Shown here: in pieces, positions 23,524 through 33,759 of the stretch
Layout of the letters: each line of letters begins with the position of its first letter
Numbering within the stretch: the stretch's first letter is position 1
Assembly (NCBI GenBank): GCA_964017235.1
Contig: OZ024934.1
Location: forward strand, 85,526,706-85,590,705
Source of the DNA: Sabellastarte sp. h YS-2021
Taxonomy: Eukaryota > Annelida > Polychaeta > Sabellida > Sabellidae
Direction: 5' to 3'
DNA: 64,000 nt
Notes under the pieces: model-generated
Seen by the model: only the letters and a program-made list of their open reading frames with translations
Databases searched by the model: none
Told to the model about the DNA's origin: nothing
Position numbers and translations under genes: made by a program

Positions 23524-24142
23524 AAGTGGGGTCATCATACTTCAAAGGCCTTATATCTCCCTTAGTTCTCATATATTACTGATCCTAATGCGGGAGATAA
23601 CCGCTGCTGCAGTGGCCTTGATGTTATAAAAACAAAGACACAAGAATGGCAGACATGCTTTCAAGCCATAATTATAAATGAATGAGACATAAAAGTTCGT
23701 GTAAAAAATTTACAAATGGATGCACACACTCATTATCATGAGAGGAGTTCTATAATCTCCTGAGACCGTAGACTGGCAAGAGATAATAAGTTAAAATAAT
23801 ATAGGTGAAATTTGATATGACTTATATTCCGTCACATTTATCTTCTTCAGTTTTATTTTCATATACTTTTTCTTGTGTTCATGTATGTTTAACATTTGCC
23901 TGGATTCAGGCAAAGCTATGCACTTTGAATGCTCAGTCTGAACTCCGGTGTCTCTCACCATCAGTGGCTGGCAGTTTTGTCATATATCAGAAAGGAGTCC
24001 CATCCCATTTAACTCCCTTCTCGAGTTCACATGGATGGTATTGTGAGCAGACCTGGTAGATAACTGTAAATTTCAGTGGTAAATGTCCTCCAATTGAATT
24101 CCAAGAAGTTTGAGAGCAGATCAAATTAATTCTATGTTACAG

Positions 24143-24352
24143 GAGTTGGCCAAGCATCCAGCGGTGGTTGGAGAGGCAGGACTTTTTCAGCGACTACTTT
24201 GTGCGTATCTCTGATGGTTGTCCTTGGCGAGAAAGTGACATCGTGGAGAGTGATGAGCAGAGGATTCCATTTGACTTACTAGACAGTGAACCTGCAGAAC
24301 TGGTGTATAGGACCCATCTCAGTGCTCTGAGGTCTGAGTACAAACGTGCAGA
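24143..24352 (+). CDS. ARHGAP35: p190RhoGAP exon 4: FF2
   Basis: Residues 364-434. IQRWLERQDFFSDYFVRI, then the signature ERQ/QRIPFDLLDSEPAEL followed by YRTHLSALRSEYKRAE. This corresponds to vertebrate [34 protein letters not shown] at the second FF domain. The exon starts before the first Met-like codon; the split arginine codon with exon 3 fixes the frame. The acceptor is tctatgttacag. The donor GCAGA|gtaagt is close to consensus. FF domains of vertebrate p190 bind the transcription factor TFII-I and carry regulatory phosphosites. Confidence 0.94.
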
Positions 24353-24755
24353 GTAAGTAGCCACCAAATTTATATTTCACAAACATGTCAAATTTTTTTT
24401 ATGTAGTCATAATGATAACTGTTTCGAAATCACAATATTAAAAGTAGAGCAGAAAGTATTCCATTTTTGCATAAATTTTATAACAGTTTTAATGGCATTT
24501 TTAGCTCAGAATGATATTGCAAAGTTCATAATATTTGTATACCTATCTTGTCAAAGAGTTTAAATGTCTTTATTACTGATTTGTATCAGTCTCAGTGACA
24601 CTAAATAAGAAGTTTGACTTTATTCCTTTTAAAATTGATAGGTAGTATTTTAATTGTGATAATATTGTGATATCCTGTGAAAATTTAGCGCCATTGGGAT
24701 GACACTTTTCCAACAAGGACAAATCCTATTACCTTTATAACTGTACTCTTTGCAG
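24353..24755. other. Intron 4 (403 bp)
   Basis: Short AT-rich GT-AG intron, phase 2, with a pyrimidine-rich acceptor (tgtactctttgcag). Nothing else is seen. Confidence 0.9.
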
Positions 24756-25058
24756 GTTAAAACGTCAGTTCAAGCAGTTACTAGAGGAAAACAACAATGT
24801 CTGTCCAGGCAAATCATTGGGAGATGTGTCGATATTTTTCATTGGTCGGGAATGCTTCACTGCACTGACGGAAATGGACAAGGCAAAAGTGTATGAGGAA
24901 TACGAACAGGAATTGCGTGAAAAAGCCAAGCTAGAGTTCAAGGAGCTTCTCCTGGAACATGCTGAACTCTTTTCCAAATTTCAGTACCAGGTCACATCGG
25001 AAGGTCTGCGAGAGATCGATGAGTGTCTTAAGACTGAGCCCAGATGTATGGCTTTAAG
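24756..25058 (+). CDS. ARHGAP35: p190RhoGAP exon 5: FF3 and start of FF4
   Basis: Residues 434-535. KVYEEYEQELREKAKLEF followed by KELLLEHAELFSKF matches vertebrate IYGKHQKQIIDKAKEEF followed by QELLLEYSELFYEL in the third FF domain. EGLREIDECLKTEPRCMAL corresponds to [20 protein letters not shown] at the start of FF4. Charged, helical composition with regular Leu/Phe spacing. It ends in phase 2 at TTTAAG|gtaagg. The intron to exon 6 is only 153 bp. Confidence 0.94.
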
Positions 25059-25211
25059 GTAAGGGTCAGCTGACTGTAGGAGCAGGTGTTAGGAGCAATA
25101 AAACTACATTTAAGCTAATAGTTTTTCAGAGAAAACCCCTGTATAAAGATAGATATCTGTTAAGTGTCAAGTAGAATTCCCTTTTGAAGAACATCTCCCA
25201 TGTTTTTACAG

Positions 25212-25349
25212 GTGCATTCCGGATGAGAGGAAGATGTTACTGCTGGAGCACCTGGGTTTTGTCCAGTCTCCCTGTAAGACAAGGTGTCCTGCAGGCGAGA
25301 ACTGTGTAGATTATCGAGCGGAAAAAGTCCTCTCTTCGAAAGCACGAAG
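25212..25349 (+). CDS. ARHGAP35: p190RhoGAP exon 6: FF4 and linker
   Basis: Residues 535-581. ERKMLLLEHLGFVQSP corresponds to vertebrate ERDALILKHIHFVYHP. A cysteine-bearing loop follows (C-K-T-R-C-P-A-G-E-N-C), comparable with the vertebrate KETCPSCPAC loop; the spacing differs. The acceptor is tgtttttacag; the donor CGAAG|gtgaga is phase 2. Confidence 0.92.
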
Positions 25350-26300
25350 GTGAGATGGTTCAACAGTAGATTTGTATTTGTAATTCTGTGGATGAGAAAC
25401 TGTAAGTTTTGTCATACTGTTTGACAGGGTAACTGGGTACTGGAATTAATAAACTAAAGAGCAGATCTCAGCCAAGGCAGCAGTGTGTATGCAGAATATA
25501 TCCAAATGTTTTCCAAAATGTAATGAATTCCTCCTTGGTCTGTAAATACATGTGAAATTTCAGAATGTTATGTTCATTATTTTCTGAGTAATCGCAACCT
25601 TGAAAATGGGACAATTGAATTTTTTTTTCGTATCTAGAGTATGATCCAGCTCTTCCCCATTTAGTCAGTGCTTCCTGTAGACAGGTCCTACCCACATGCA
25701 AAAAGTCATAAAGATATATTCATTAGCTTTGGAGTGATTGTTAACAGGCAAACAGACAGGCAAACAAATGAACACACTCCAAAACATAATCTGCTTGGTG
25801 GATGTAATAATGTGGGTGAAAGCTTATGATGGGACTTGTCCACCTAATTTTTTTTTCACAATAGGCAGCAGTGTGATCATGAATGAATTTTATGTAAATG
25901 AAAATAAATGATTAAGTTTTTACAATACAATAAACAGGTACATATGCTGGCAGTTTACTTCTGTAAACAATGTCGGCTTTGTGTTTTGTTAACTAGGCTA
26001 GCCAACAAAGGTTACTGTTTTTTATGTTCAATAAAACCAAAGATGAACTCTGCAATTAATAGTTACTATATTTACTGAGCAGTGTACACACTGGACTTCT
26101 TATCAGTATTCTATGTACAAGTTCTTTCTTTGATTGCAGATTACAGTTTCATAAATTATTGTGATGAAGAACATATGGCACATTTGTTGCCATAACAGTT
26201 GTTGTATATGGCTAAATCTAATGTAATATCTCCTTAGTTGATGTCCGTATAACTTAATATGCGTTAAAGTGAATCTTTGACTTAAAATCACTTAAGTCGA

Positions 26301-26396
26301 TAACAAACCTTGTGTATATTTTAACACAATAAATTTTGCCAAACCACTTTTTTCAGTAACAAAACTTGTGTATATTTCAACGCAATAAATTTTGCC
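26301..26396 (+). repeat. Direct duplication, 40 bp, 56-bp period
   Basis: taacaaaccttgtgtatatt at 26301 recurs as taacaaaacttgtgtatatt at 26357, each followed by an almost identical second half. A few substitutions separate them, so the duplication is not recent. Confidence 0.75.
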
Positions 26397-27011
26397 CAAA
26401 TTGCAACCTCCCGGATACAGAAGATTTAATTCTAGTTATACCCAGCTTTCACCCACAACATTTTCTGTAGTTGGGACTCTAAATTTAACTTACACTTATT
26501 CTATGTACAGAGTCTACTCTGTTCAGACTTTATCCCACAAGAGCCTCAACCAATTATGCCATGTGTTAAGAGAACATAAATGCCTGCACTCCATTGTAGG
26601 GATAATGATTTGGTCCATATCACATAAAAGTGGCATCAGTAGCACTAATCTTTTGTGATGTTATAACACTATCATCACAATTAAAACACTAACTTAACAT
26701 TTCATTGTTATTGTATATTTATGGGTATAACATATTCATTTGGTGCTATTATGACTGGACCCATACTCAACTGATTTGTTTCAAAATAAATGTATCAGAA
26801 AAAGAAAAGTTGTGACTGAAGGATAAAATCAGAAGCAAAGAAAGTTAGAACTTACTATGTACTCATATATTTGTGTGAACTTTTTGATTGTCAGTGATTT
26901 ACAGTGTGTAGAATCATGTTGTGTAGAACAAGCTGATTTGTAAGTTGGTTCAAGTCAATACTAAAACAAGGATGAATGACCTTTACTTTGTCACAAACAC
27001 GCTAGAGGTCA

Positions 27012-27085
27012 CAGTGGTCACCTGGGTTACAAGATTGGCATTGAATTATTTGACTCTCACATCTGTGGTTGTATGTTCAGATCCA
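27012..27085 (+). mobile_element. Possible tRNA-derived SINE head (weak)
   Basis: TGGTCACCTGGG resembles a pol III A box and TGTTCAGATCC a B box (consensus GGTTCGANNCC), about 55 bases apart. Between them, TTTGACTCTCACATCTGTGG follows the phrase order seen in tRNA-like SINEs. No target duplication was found, and it does not fold cleanly as a tRNA by eye. It could be chance. Confidence 0.3.
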
Positions 27086-27220
27086 GCCCATGACAACGCG
27101 CAGGATTGCAGTGAAAAAGGCATTTCCCGATATGCCCTGATATCATTTAAAGCCGTAACTCCTATTTTGACATCTTTTTTCAATGTCAAACATTCAACCT
27201 GTATGTCTCTTTTTACCCAG

Positions 27221-27335
27221 GCCACAGTCCTGGTCTCGCAGTACAGAGTTTTTACTGAAATCTGATGACAAGAGACTGAATTTGGTGTTACTTGGAGCTG
27301 AGGGGCTGGCCGACCAACTAGCATTAGAAATCAGG
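27221..27335 (+). CDS. ARHGAP35: p190RhoGAP exon 7: start of pseudoGTPase domain pG1
   Basis: Residues 581-619. KRLNLVLLGAEGLADQLALEIR matches the vertebrate pG1 start ([21 protein letters not shown]) in spacing and hydrophobic pattern. The P-loop position reads GAEGLAD, without GKS, so this domain should not bind nucleotide, as in vertebrates. The acceptor is ctttttacccag. The donor falls after a complete codon (CAGG|gtaaga, phase 0). Confidence 0.94.
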
Positions 27336-27781
27336 GTAAGAATTCCCTACAGGTACAGTAATTAACACAGAATTGACTAAATTTTTTTGTTATCTTCACA
27401 ATTAAAAAAGTGATGTCATATTGCATAATGAAGCATTTATGACTACAAAATATTTAGTCAGTGGCATTTTGACAGTTACATAGTCGTGAAGAAACTGAAA
27501 ACATCAGCATAATTGACAATGTTACAACCTGCAGTCAATTCTTGGGTAAGTATGAATAGGGAAACACTGGAATGCTATATGTTGCTGAGTCACGCATGTT
27601 GGAATAACATACTCTGGTCATGTTATAAAATCACAAATAAGGCCAGGTTATTAAGTCCCTGAAACAAAATTATGAGACCAGGATTTCGTCTGTGCATGTG
27701 CTGTACGTGTAGTTCAAAGATGGTTGAAATAGAGGCCTTCCATATACAAGTGAGATCGAGCCTGTAACTCTGTGTTTGTAG
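27336..27781. other. Intron 7 (446 bp)
   Basis: Single-copy GT-AG intron, phase 0, acceptor ctgtgtttgtag. Nothing else is seen. Confidence 0.9.
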
Positions 27782-27905
27782 ATGCAATGCGTGGAAGATG
27801 AGTACACCCTAGATGGCGAGATATACAGCCTGGATTATCGACCCATTGATGGGGATGTCACTCTGCCACAAAACTCATTCAAGACAGTGGAATTCACTCC
27901 CCATG
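27782..27905 (+). CDS. ARHGAP35: p190RhoGAP exon 8: pG1, middle
   Basis: Residues 620-660. DEYTLDGEIYSLDYRPIDGD, then TLPQNSF and TVEFTPHG, follow vertebrate [27 protein letters not shown] and PTFQPHG. It ends in phase 1 at CCATG|gtgagc, giving a glycine codon shared with exon 9. Confidence 0.94.
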
Positions 27906-28501
27906 GTGAGCATATTAAGAGACTGTTGTGTTAAAATGCCACAGGTCAGTCAATTGAGTCATCCCCACAAAATAAAGGATCAATTACAGTTGTGTGGGTC
28001 TGTGCAAATCATCAAATGAACTAAGAATTACTTTACTGTTCAAATAGAGGCGAGTGATTTTAAAAAGTTTGGTTATACGGGTCTGCTGGTTTCTGCCCAA
28101 GAATGATAGGGTTTGGTGTAATGAGTGATCTTTGTGAATAATAGTGGTGGGGAACAAATCCAAAGGCCTTTTCTTAATTGTTTTATCTCTTGCTCTGGAT
28201 AAATCATGTGTTCTTGCAGTTTTTCTAACCTTTTTTAAAGAGGATCAGGTGTATAAGCCCCCCAGCTAGGTCTTGGGATCAATTGAGAATGTGAAACCGA
28301 AGTGCCAGCAAATTTTAATTTGCCTCAAAATAAATTTGACAGATTCTAAAATTCTGTTAACAGAAACTCAAATACAAATCATCACTAAAATGTATTTTAT
28401 ATGACAGAACATAGAATTTTAGTTTCTATCATGATATACATACCTCATACTTGTATTGACTAAACTCGTCATGTTTTATCCTTTTGTTATGCACTTTGCA
28501 G
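27906..28501. other. Intron 8 (596 bp)
   Basis: Single-copy AT-rich GT-AG intron, phase 1, acceptor atgcactttgcag. Nothing else is seen. Confidence 0.9.
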
Positions 28502-28706
28502 GCTGCTTCTGTGTGTTCAACTCTCCGGCTACCCTGGAATTTATCCGGGACAGTCTTGAGAAAACCATCCTATCTGACCTCAATCGCCATGACAACAGGC
28601 GTCCGTTCCAAGGCCTTCCCATCGTGGCAGTCTTAGCATATGACCCAGATATAAATGAGAATGACCTGCTACAACTAAGGGAAGAGGGCCAGTCACTTGC
28701 AGACAG
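28502..28706 (+). CDS. ARHGAP35: p190RhoGAP exon 9: pG1, later part
   Basis: Residues 661-729. GCFCVFNSPATLEFIRDSLE, then RHDNRRPFQGLPIVAVLA and LREEGQSLADR, match vertebrate [36 protein letters not shown] and LIQQGQQIASK. The G4 position is AYDPD rather than NKxD, consistent with a pseudoGTPase. Phase 2 donor GACAG|gtaata. Confidence 0.94.
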
Positions 28707-29415
28707 GTAATAACAATAGTTAAACTATAATTTTATTAATACAGTAAAACCTTATTTTTATGTGAACTTGGATTAATTTGAATATTTAATTGTATGGCTC
28801 CATTTCTGCTTTTTCAAATTTACATTTCCCTATTTTGTTATTCTAAACAATCTCTTATATGTTATGAATTTTCTATTAACGGACCAAATTTAATGATTGA
28901 CAGGCAGTTAGTAGATCTTAGTATATCTTTTCTTGATATAATACAGCATGTAACTATCTAGCTATAAATGATGCAGTACAATATACAACTGTTACTGTAA
29001 TATTGCTGAGTTTTAAGGGTCATATTTTTGAGATTGGGTGAAAATAATTGCAGCAGCAGTATACCTGTATTAATTGATTTGTACTTGTGTGCTGATTCCT
29101 GCTGGTTCACAGATGGAATCTTGACCAACTGGTATATATTGTTACACAGGGGTTAAACATAAACTCTAACTTGATGACAGATGTGTCTGATATTTCTATA
29201 CTACAGATAGAAATACTGATAATGGTTAAAACTGCAACTTTTGTGACATACCAAATGCAAAGATAATGGCATCCAAGAAAGAGACCGTCCAAAGTGGAAA
29301 AAAGAGGTCAGAGGTTAACATCTTGAAACAGAAAAATTTCCCATAATATTCTAGTTGAACAAACATGATACACTTTCACCAGAAGGAAATGAGTGTACAT
29401 TCTATATTTTCCAAG
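28707..29415. other. Intron 9 (709 bp)
   Basis: Single-copy AT-rich GT-AG intron, phase 2. Nothing else is seen. Confidence 0.9.
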
Positions 29416-29586
29416 GCTGCAGTGCCCGTTTATTGACATCCCAACCAGTATGATGGTGGACCCTAGCAAGCGTTTCCACTGCGAGCAGATCAAGCTGGCC
29501 ATGTGTTCTCTTATCCAGTGCATTAAGCACAGATCATCCTTCGTCATCCCATGGGAGATTGTAGAGAGTATTGAACCAGATATCAG
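29416..29586 (+). CDS. ARHGAP35: p190RhoGAP exon 10: end of pG1
   Basis: Residues 729-786. LQCPFIDIPTS matches vertebrate LQCVFLDPAS. EQIKLAMCSLIQCIKHRS follows the vertebrate EKQISQVLKGLLDSKRN helix, and the final EPDIR leads into exon 11 as vertebrate [15 protein letters not shown] does. Acceptor tattttccaag, donor ATCAG|gtgagt, phase 2. Confidence 0.93.
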
Positions 29587-31144
29587 GTGAGTTATAGCTA
29601 GTTATTATTGGGAGGGGGAGGTTTAGTGTTCCCTGATTGTGTATAGTTTTCTCAGCTGAGTGACATTAACATTCTACTATTGTGAACTTGCAATTGGCCG
29701 ATGTCGGAAAATGGCCCATACAGTAAACACTGAAATGTCCTGTCAATTGCCTTCCAGTATGCCCTGTTTTATACCCATTTATGACCAGTCTTTTGGTCTA
29801 GTAGGATGAATCATCCTATTTTTTTCCTCTTGTCAGAGATAATTTTTCTTATAATACTGCTGGTAATAATGATGAATAAGTTAGAATGTAGGAACCACAG
29901 TAATTTGATCACTTTTATTTAACATAACTCTGAGCAAACAGAAAGATCACACTAAGAGAAACAAAAACTGTGTTGCAATTTCTGTTAAGTGTGTTGACCT
30001 TACCCATTATCCAGCAAGGTCTAAAAGTTCATTTGTTTGTCCTGTGCAGAGTGTCTTATGAGGAGTATAGCCTGTCATATCACCATCATGCCTAGTCACC
30101 CCTTGGTATGTGGACTGTTGCCGTTGTGGGTCATCTGGTCACGAGTCAAGAAAGCATGATTGAAAGACTTGTCATAAGTCTTTTATTGTTAGTCGTTAAG
30201 GTTGCATTTTACCACCTAAATTAATATAAAAATTGTGGCAGATTTCATGTGGTCGTATGGTCAGCTGCCAATAATAAATGTGCATCAATGAACCACTCCC
30301 TATAAAAGTTTGTTCAAGTTTTTGTTCTTTTGCATATAAAGTTATACATTTCAGAGTCCAATTCTACTGTCATCCAAGCCTTTGATAGAATAATACCTCA
30401 CTAATAGTAGTTTCAGAGTAGTTTTAATAGTAGTTTCATAGTAGTTTTTCAAAATATGGTTCTCTAATGGGAATGAATTGTTAGAATCAGTAATCTAAGT
30501 TAGAATCAGTAACCAGCCAGTATGTAGTACAATAGGAAAACTTCTCAAATGACATGTACAAGAAAATATATCACGAATGAAGATAACAATAGTGCGCAGC
30601 ATGAGTATTATATTGTTAATCTTCATGAGTGATATATTTTTTCAGTGTATGTCTAATGACGGATGTTTTACTTTTATTATCCACCATTTTATGTGATGTA
30701 AAAAGACCTTTCTACTGATATATAAACCATATTTGTTGGTTACATAGTTTCTGAGATATTAGTAACAAACGGAAGTGTATTGATACCAATTATCCATGGC
30801 CGTTGTATACAAAAAAAATATATCCTGCTCCGTTTACCCCTCTATATGAGTCGTATACGGCTTGTAGTGGATAATAAAAGTATTTCTGCTGAATGCTTAT
30901 GATAAATGCACTATGTTAACTAGCGCACTGAGTTGCCCTTTGTAGGAAAGATATTGTGCCTGCAAAGCACTAGATTAGATTAGATTAGATTGGATGAATC
31001 AATTTTAAAAGTTGTAATGTAAAATGCAAGTGCTAAAATAAAATATTGTAAACAAAGTGTTATGTATGAGGCATTCATTTAAACAGTGCCTTAGTAGGTT
31101 GTAAATTCATAGTTAACATATGAGCTCTCATGTTGTGATTTTAG
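29587..31144. other. Intron 10 (about 1.6 kb)
   Basis: GT-AG intron, phase 2. It contains the repeat copy at about 30525-30890, a short GATTA tandem run (30971-30991), and otherwise single-copy sequence. No gene is seen. Confidence 0.85.
30525..30890 (+). mobile_element. Uncharacterised dispersed repeat, copy 1
   Basis: caataggaaaacttctcaaa to gtggataataaaag is the reverse-oriented relative of 52770-53705. Both share gaaaatatatcac, aatcttcatgagtgatatat and a run of A before tatcctgctc. Inside it, aatatatcac..atgaag is mirrored by cttcatgagtgatatatt, so the middle can fold. Superfamily unknown. Confidence 0.6.
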
Positions 31145-31295
31145 AATCCTGATGTGCTTTATGTGTGGTGACTCCTTCGACCTTGAATTGCCCTTGGCTC
31201 CCTTACTGAACCACCAGTGCTGTTACGTCACCTCTGTCGAGCAGTTCCCAACTGTTAATCTGGAAACATACCTTGATGACAAGAGGAAGGTTGAG
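31145..31295 (+). CDS. ARHGAP35: p190RhoGAP exon 11: start of pseudoGTPase domain pG2
   Basis: Residues 786-836. RILMCFMCGDSFDLELPLAP matches vertebrate [20 protein letters not shown], the entry to the second pseudoGTPase domain. CCYVTSVEQFPTVNLETYLD stands where the vertebrate has a variable loop. There is no GTP-binding P-loop. Acceptor ttgtgattttag; donor GTTGAG|gtaaca after a complete codon (phase 0). Confidence 0.94.
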
Positions 31296-31595
31296 GTAAC
31301 ATAAATTATATTGCAAATTAATGGTTTTATTGAATAAAATAGCCTTACCTTATCCTTACTAGTGCTTGGTATGGTTTTGTGGAGCAAAACGCATCGACCT
31401 ACAAGTATTTTTGAAAAGACATTTTCTTGTCGCAGGTGTCCCCTTGTCCGTGCATGTCCGCGCTTGCGCAGTACTCGTCGACAGACGATTGTCAAGAGCC
31501 CTTCATTGTATTTTTGGTCCCCAGAAAATAAATTATGTGGGGAGGTAGGGTGAGCTTATCCTTGTGAGGATAATAGGGCTGTTAGGGCAATAGGG

Positions 31596-32424
31596 CAACC
31601 CCCCGTCATCACAGTTCAGGAAAAACTACTTGCTACAGAGCCTTATAATTTGACACACCTGTTCATACTATCGAAAACGCGAGCTGATTAGATTTTGGGA
31701 GCAATCCCTTGAAAAATGTCTCATTTATGAGTGATTTTCTGACACCTTCCAATCTGAAAGCCTTAAATTTACGCCAACCCCCCTATTATCTTCTTAAGTA
31801 TTGCATTTAGAGCTATAAAATGTACTGGGAGGTAATAGGAAACCATATGTGGAGAGTCTAAGTAGCCGGTTAATTTTACCCCCCGACCCCCCCTTATGGG
31901 TCAAACTGGGGTCATAAAATAGCCAATTTTGAGTTTTTGTCTTTATCACCTTTATTGTTGCTTTTATACCTTCAGAATATATTAAGAGGTATTGGGAAAG
32001 CATATGTGGAGAGTCTAAATAGCCGGTCAGTTTTACCCCCCCCCCCCCCCATGGGTCAAACTGGGGTCATAAAATAGCTGATTTTGAGTTTTTGCCTTAT
32101 ATCTCCTTTATTGTTGCTTTTATAGCTTCAGAATGTATTAAGAGGTATTGAGAAAGAATATGTGGAGAGTCTAAATAGCCGGTCAGTTTTACCCCCCGAC
32201 CCCCCCTTATGGGCCAAACTGGGGTCATAAATAGCTGCTTTGGAGTTTTTGCCTTATGTCTCCTTTATTGTTGCTTTTATCGCTTCAGAATGTATTAAGA
32301 AGTATTGGGAAAGCATACGGTGCAGCTTTGTGCATTCTTAGCTTTACAGCATGCTTATTAAAACCACAACACATTTTAAACTTTAAGGGACGCTTCGCTT
32401 TTGTTAGCAAAAGCATTCCTCTGG
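31596..32424 (+). mobile_element. Helentron-like element, 5'-truncated copy
   Basis: Matches 5866-7010 from ccccccgtcatc to the 3' end. It includes about 2.5 tandem units of about 158 bp, the subterminal taagggacgctt, the gcttttgttagcaaaagc hairpin and an end reading attcctCTGG (CTRR). The 5' subterminal repeat seen at 5647 is missing. Confidence 0.75.
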
Positions 32425-32464
32425 TTTATTTTTTAAAAACTCAAGCTTAAATTGTGTAAATTGA

Positions 32465-32527
32465 TGTGATCTCCAAATATCGCCCACCCAGTTACGACTC
32501 GAGTTTTGGTCAACTCGTTACAGCACT
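32465..32527 (+). mobile_element. hAT family D fragment (right end)
   Basis: tatcgcccacccagttacga to caactcgttacagcacta matches the right end of the intact element 53215-53620. Confidence 0.6.
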
Positions 32528-33102
32528 AGAGGATAAGGTAAGTATTTAACTTATAAAGAGTTAAATTACAATAAAATTTGTTACAATTTGTTGTTCATCA
32601 TAACTAGATATATGTGGTGTTGTAATATCGTAACCTCCAGGTCCTATTCATTGTGACTAAAAAAGTTTTTCGGACCAAATATTTATACTATAAGTGACTC
32701 TTAGGATCAGCTTTGATAAAAAATAAAGATACATACACTTTTATATACTAGTGGGGCAACAGTAAGTGTTAACCTTATCTTCAGATATTATATTAGTGAC
32801 ACATACTTTGATATTGTTGACTATAATTTACCGACATGAAGAGGTGTAAGTGTCATCTTTGGCATCAAATATTATGTCAAAGTTACAAAGGCTTTGTTTA
32901 AAATCACCATTTTAAAACTACAACTGCGATGTTTTTAACCCATAAACCATTTTCGCCCCTTGCAAACCTTGTCTGTCGACCAGTAGTGTTATCAGTGCCA
33001 TGTATGTCAACTGGCAGCTGACATCCCTGTGTATTGTTATTTTTTCAATACTGTGTAATTAAAACTCATGGTATTTTGAATCTGGTGACTATTACATACA
33101 AT

Positions 33103-33471
33103 CAGTGTTGTGGTTGAATGTGAATTTCAGAACCAGTTTCCGAAAGCGGAAATTTGGCAAAAACCGGATGCGTTTGATGTATTAAACGCGAAGACATAAG
33201 TTTTTAAATGCATACATGAGCTGTAATAACTCGCATATAAATAAGAACTACGATTGGCTTTTTGAAGACTTTCGAGGACAGAATGTGTGCTATAGTGATA
33301 GAATATTATAAAATACTGTGAAATATTTGTTGTAGTTGAATATTTTGGTAAACTTAAGTTAAAATAATGAATATGTAACAAAACCGGTTTTGATTAAAAG
33401 AAAACGAAACGTTATCAGATCAGTGTCCTTTGGTTGGCAAATAGGTTACCGGTTTACCGTCTTCAACGCTA
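33103..33471. mobile_element. hAT MITE, family E, diverged copy
   Basis: Starts CAGTGTTGTGG and ends CGTCTTCAACGCTA. Near-perfect 8-bp target duplication CATACAAT and CACACAAT (33095-33102 and 33472-33479). It shares aaccgg, a 'gcatacatgagct' phrase and a caccggtttaccg-type end with 46208-46578. 369 bp, non-coding. Confidence 0.72.
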
Positions 33472-33652
33472 CACACAATTATGGGGTAATATAGATATTG
33501 CATAGCACTTGTGTGTGTTTTAGTAACTTAAATTTCATTTGGGACAGTTAAATACTGCTCCATCAATACTGGAAAGGGTTTATATCTGTGATCCAAAGTT
33601 GCAACTTGTACAAACTCTTAAATAGAACTAAACATACATTGTCTGCTTTTAG

Positions 33653-33759
33653 GTAACTGTTACTTCATATCATGGAGCCAGCTTACTGAGGGATGATTTG
33701 TTCCACGGATACATCCTGGTGTACTCTGCTAAACGGACTGCCTCGCTGGCCAATCTCAA
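33653..33759 (+). CDS. ARHGAP35: p190RhoGAP exon 12: pG2, core strand
   Basis: Residues 837-872. VTVTSYHGASLLRDDLFHGY, then ILVYSAKRTASLANL, matches vertebrate [21 protein letters not shown] and IVFYSAKRKASLAML. YSAKR.ASL is a signature of the second pseudoGTPase domain. Acceptor ctgcttttag; donor CTCAA|gtatga, phase 2 (the codon becomes Asn with exon 13). Confidence 0.95.

Larger units (their letters stand above)
20948..23785 (+). mobile_element. Composite non-autonomous element with three nested insertions
   Basis: The left end (tatctgccaccagccgcggt, then ggagattata) and the reversed right end (tatctcttgccagtctacgg, then ggagattata) form an imperfect inverted repeat of about 35 bp. The head carries GTCCGTCCG and 'tatctcattcatttataaag', like the heads of the array-bearing elements. 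Diverged repeats containing aaaatggccgc and gacctttgacccctgc make up the original body. Insertions at 21795-22568 and 22722-23523 split it, and the first is itself split. A partial relative is at 7225-7923. Confidence 0.65.
18308..24142. other. Intron 3 (about 5.8 kb)
   Basis: GT-AG intron, phase 2. 18308-19480 and 19864-20947 are AT-rich single-copy sequence with no gene. A hAT MITE lies at 19490-19855 and a nested composite at 20948-23785. 23786-24142 is single-copy and leads into the exon 4 acceptor. Confidence 0.85.
25350..27220. other. Intron 6 (about 1.9 kb)
   Basis: Mostly single-copy AT-rich sequence, phase 2. It contains a 40-bp direct duplication (26301-26340 and 26357-26396, both with cttgtgtatattt and caataaattttgcc) and a weak tRNA-like stretch near 27015-27085. 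No gene is seen. Confidence 0.85.
31326..32590 (+). mobile_element. Non-autonomous DIRS-like derivative (fossil)
   Basis: The left edge ttttattgaataaaatagcc and about 230 bp of terminal repeat match the 34131 element. The right edge, ggataaggtaagtatttaac to ttgttaca, matches the right edge of the same element at 39461-39518. No coding region lies between; instead there is Helentron-like sequence (31596-32424) and a hAT fragment (32465-32527). It is old and non-coding. An alternative is two independent end fragments lying close together. Confidence 0.55.
31296..33652. other. Intron 11 (about 2.4 kb)
   Basis: GT-AG intron, phase 0. It is half filled by a shrunken DIRS-like derivative (31326-32590) that encloses Helentron-like and hAT fragments, and carries a hAT MITE at 33103-33471. 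32591-33094 and 33480-33652 are single-copy. Confidence 0.85.
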
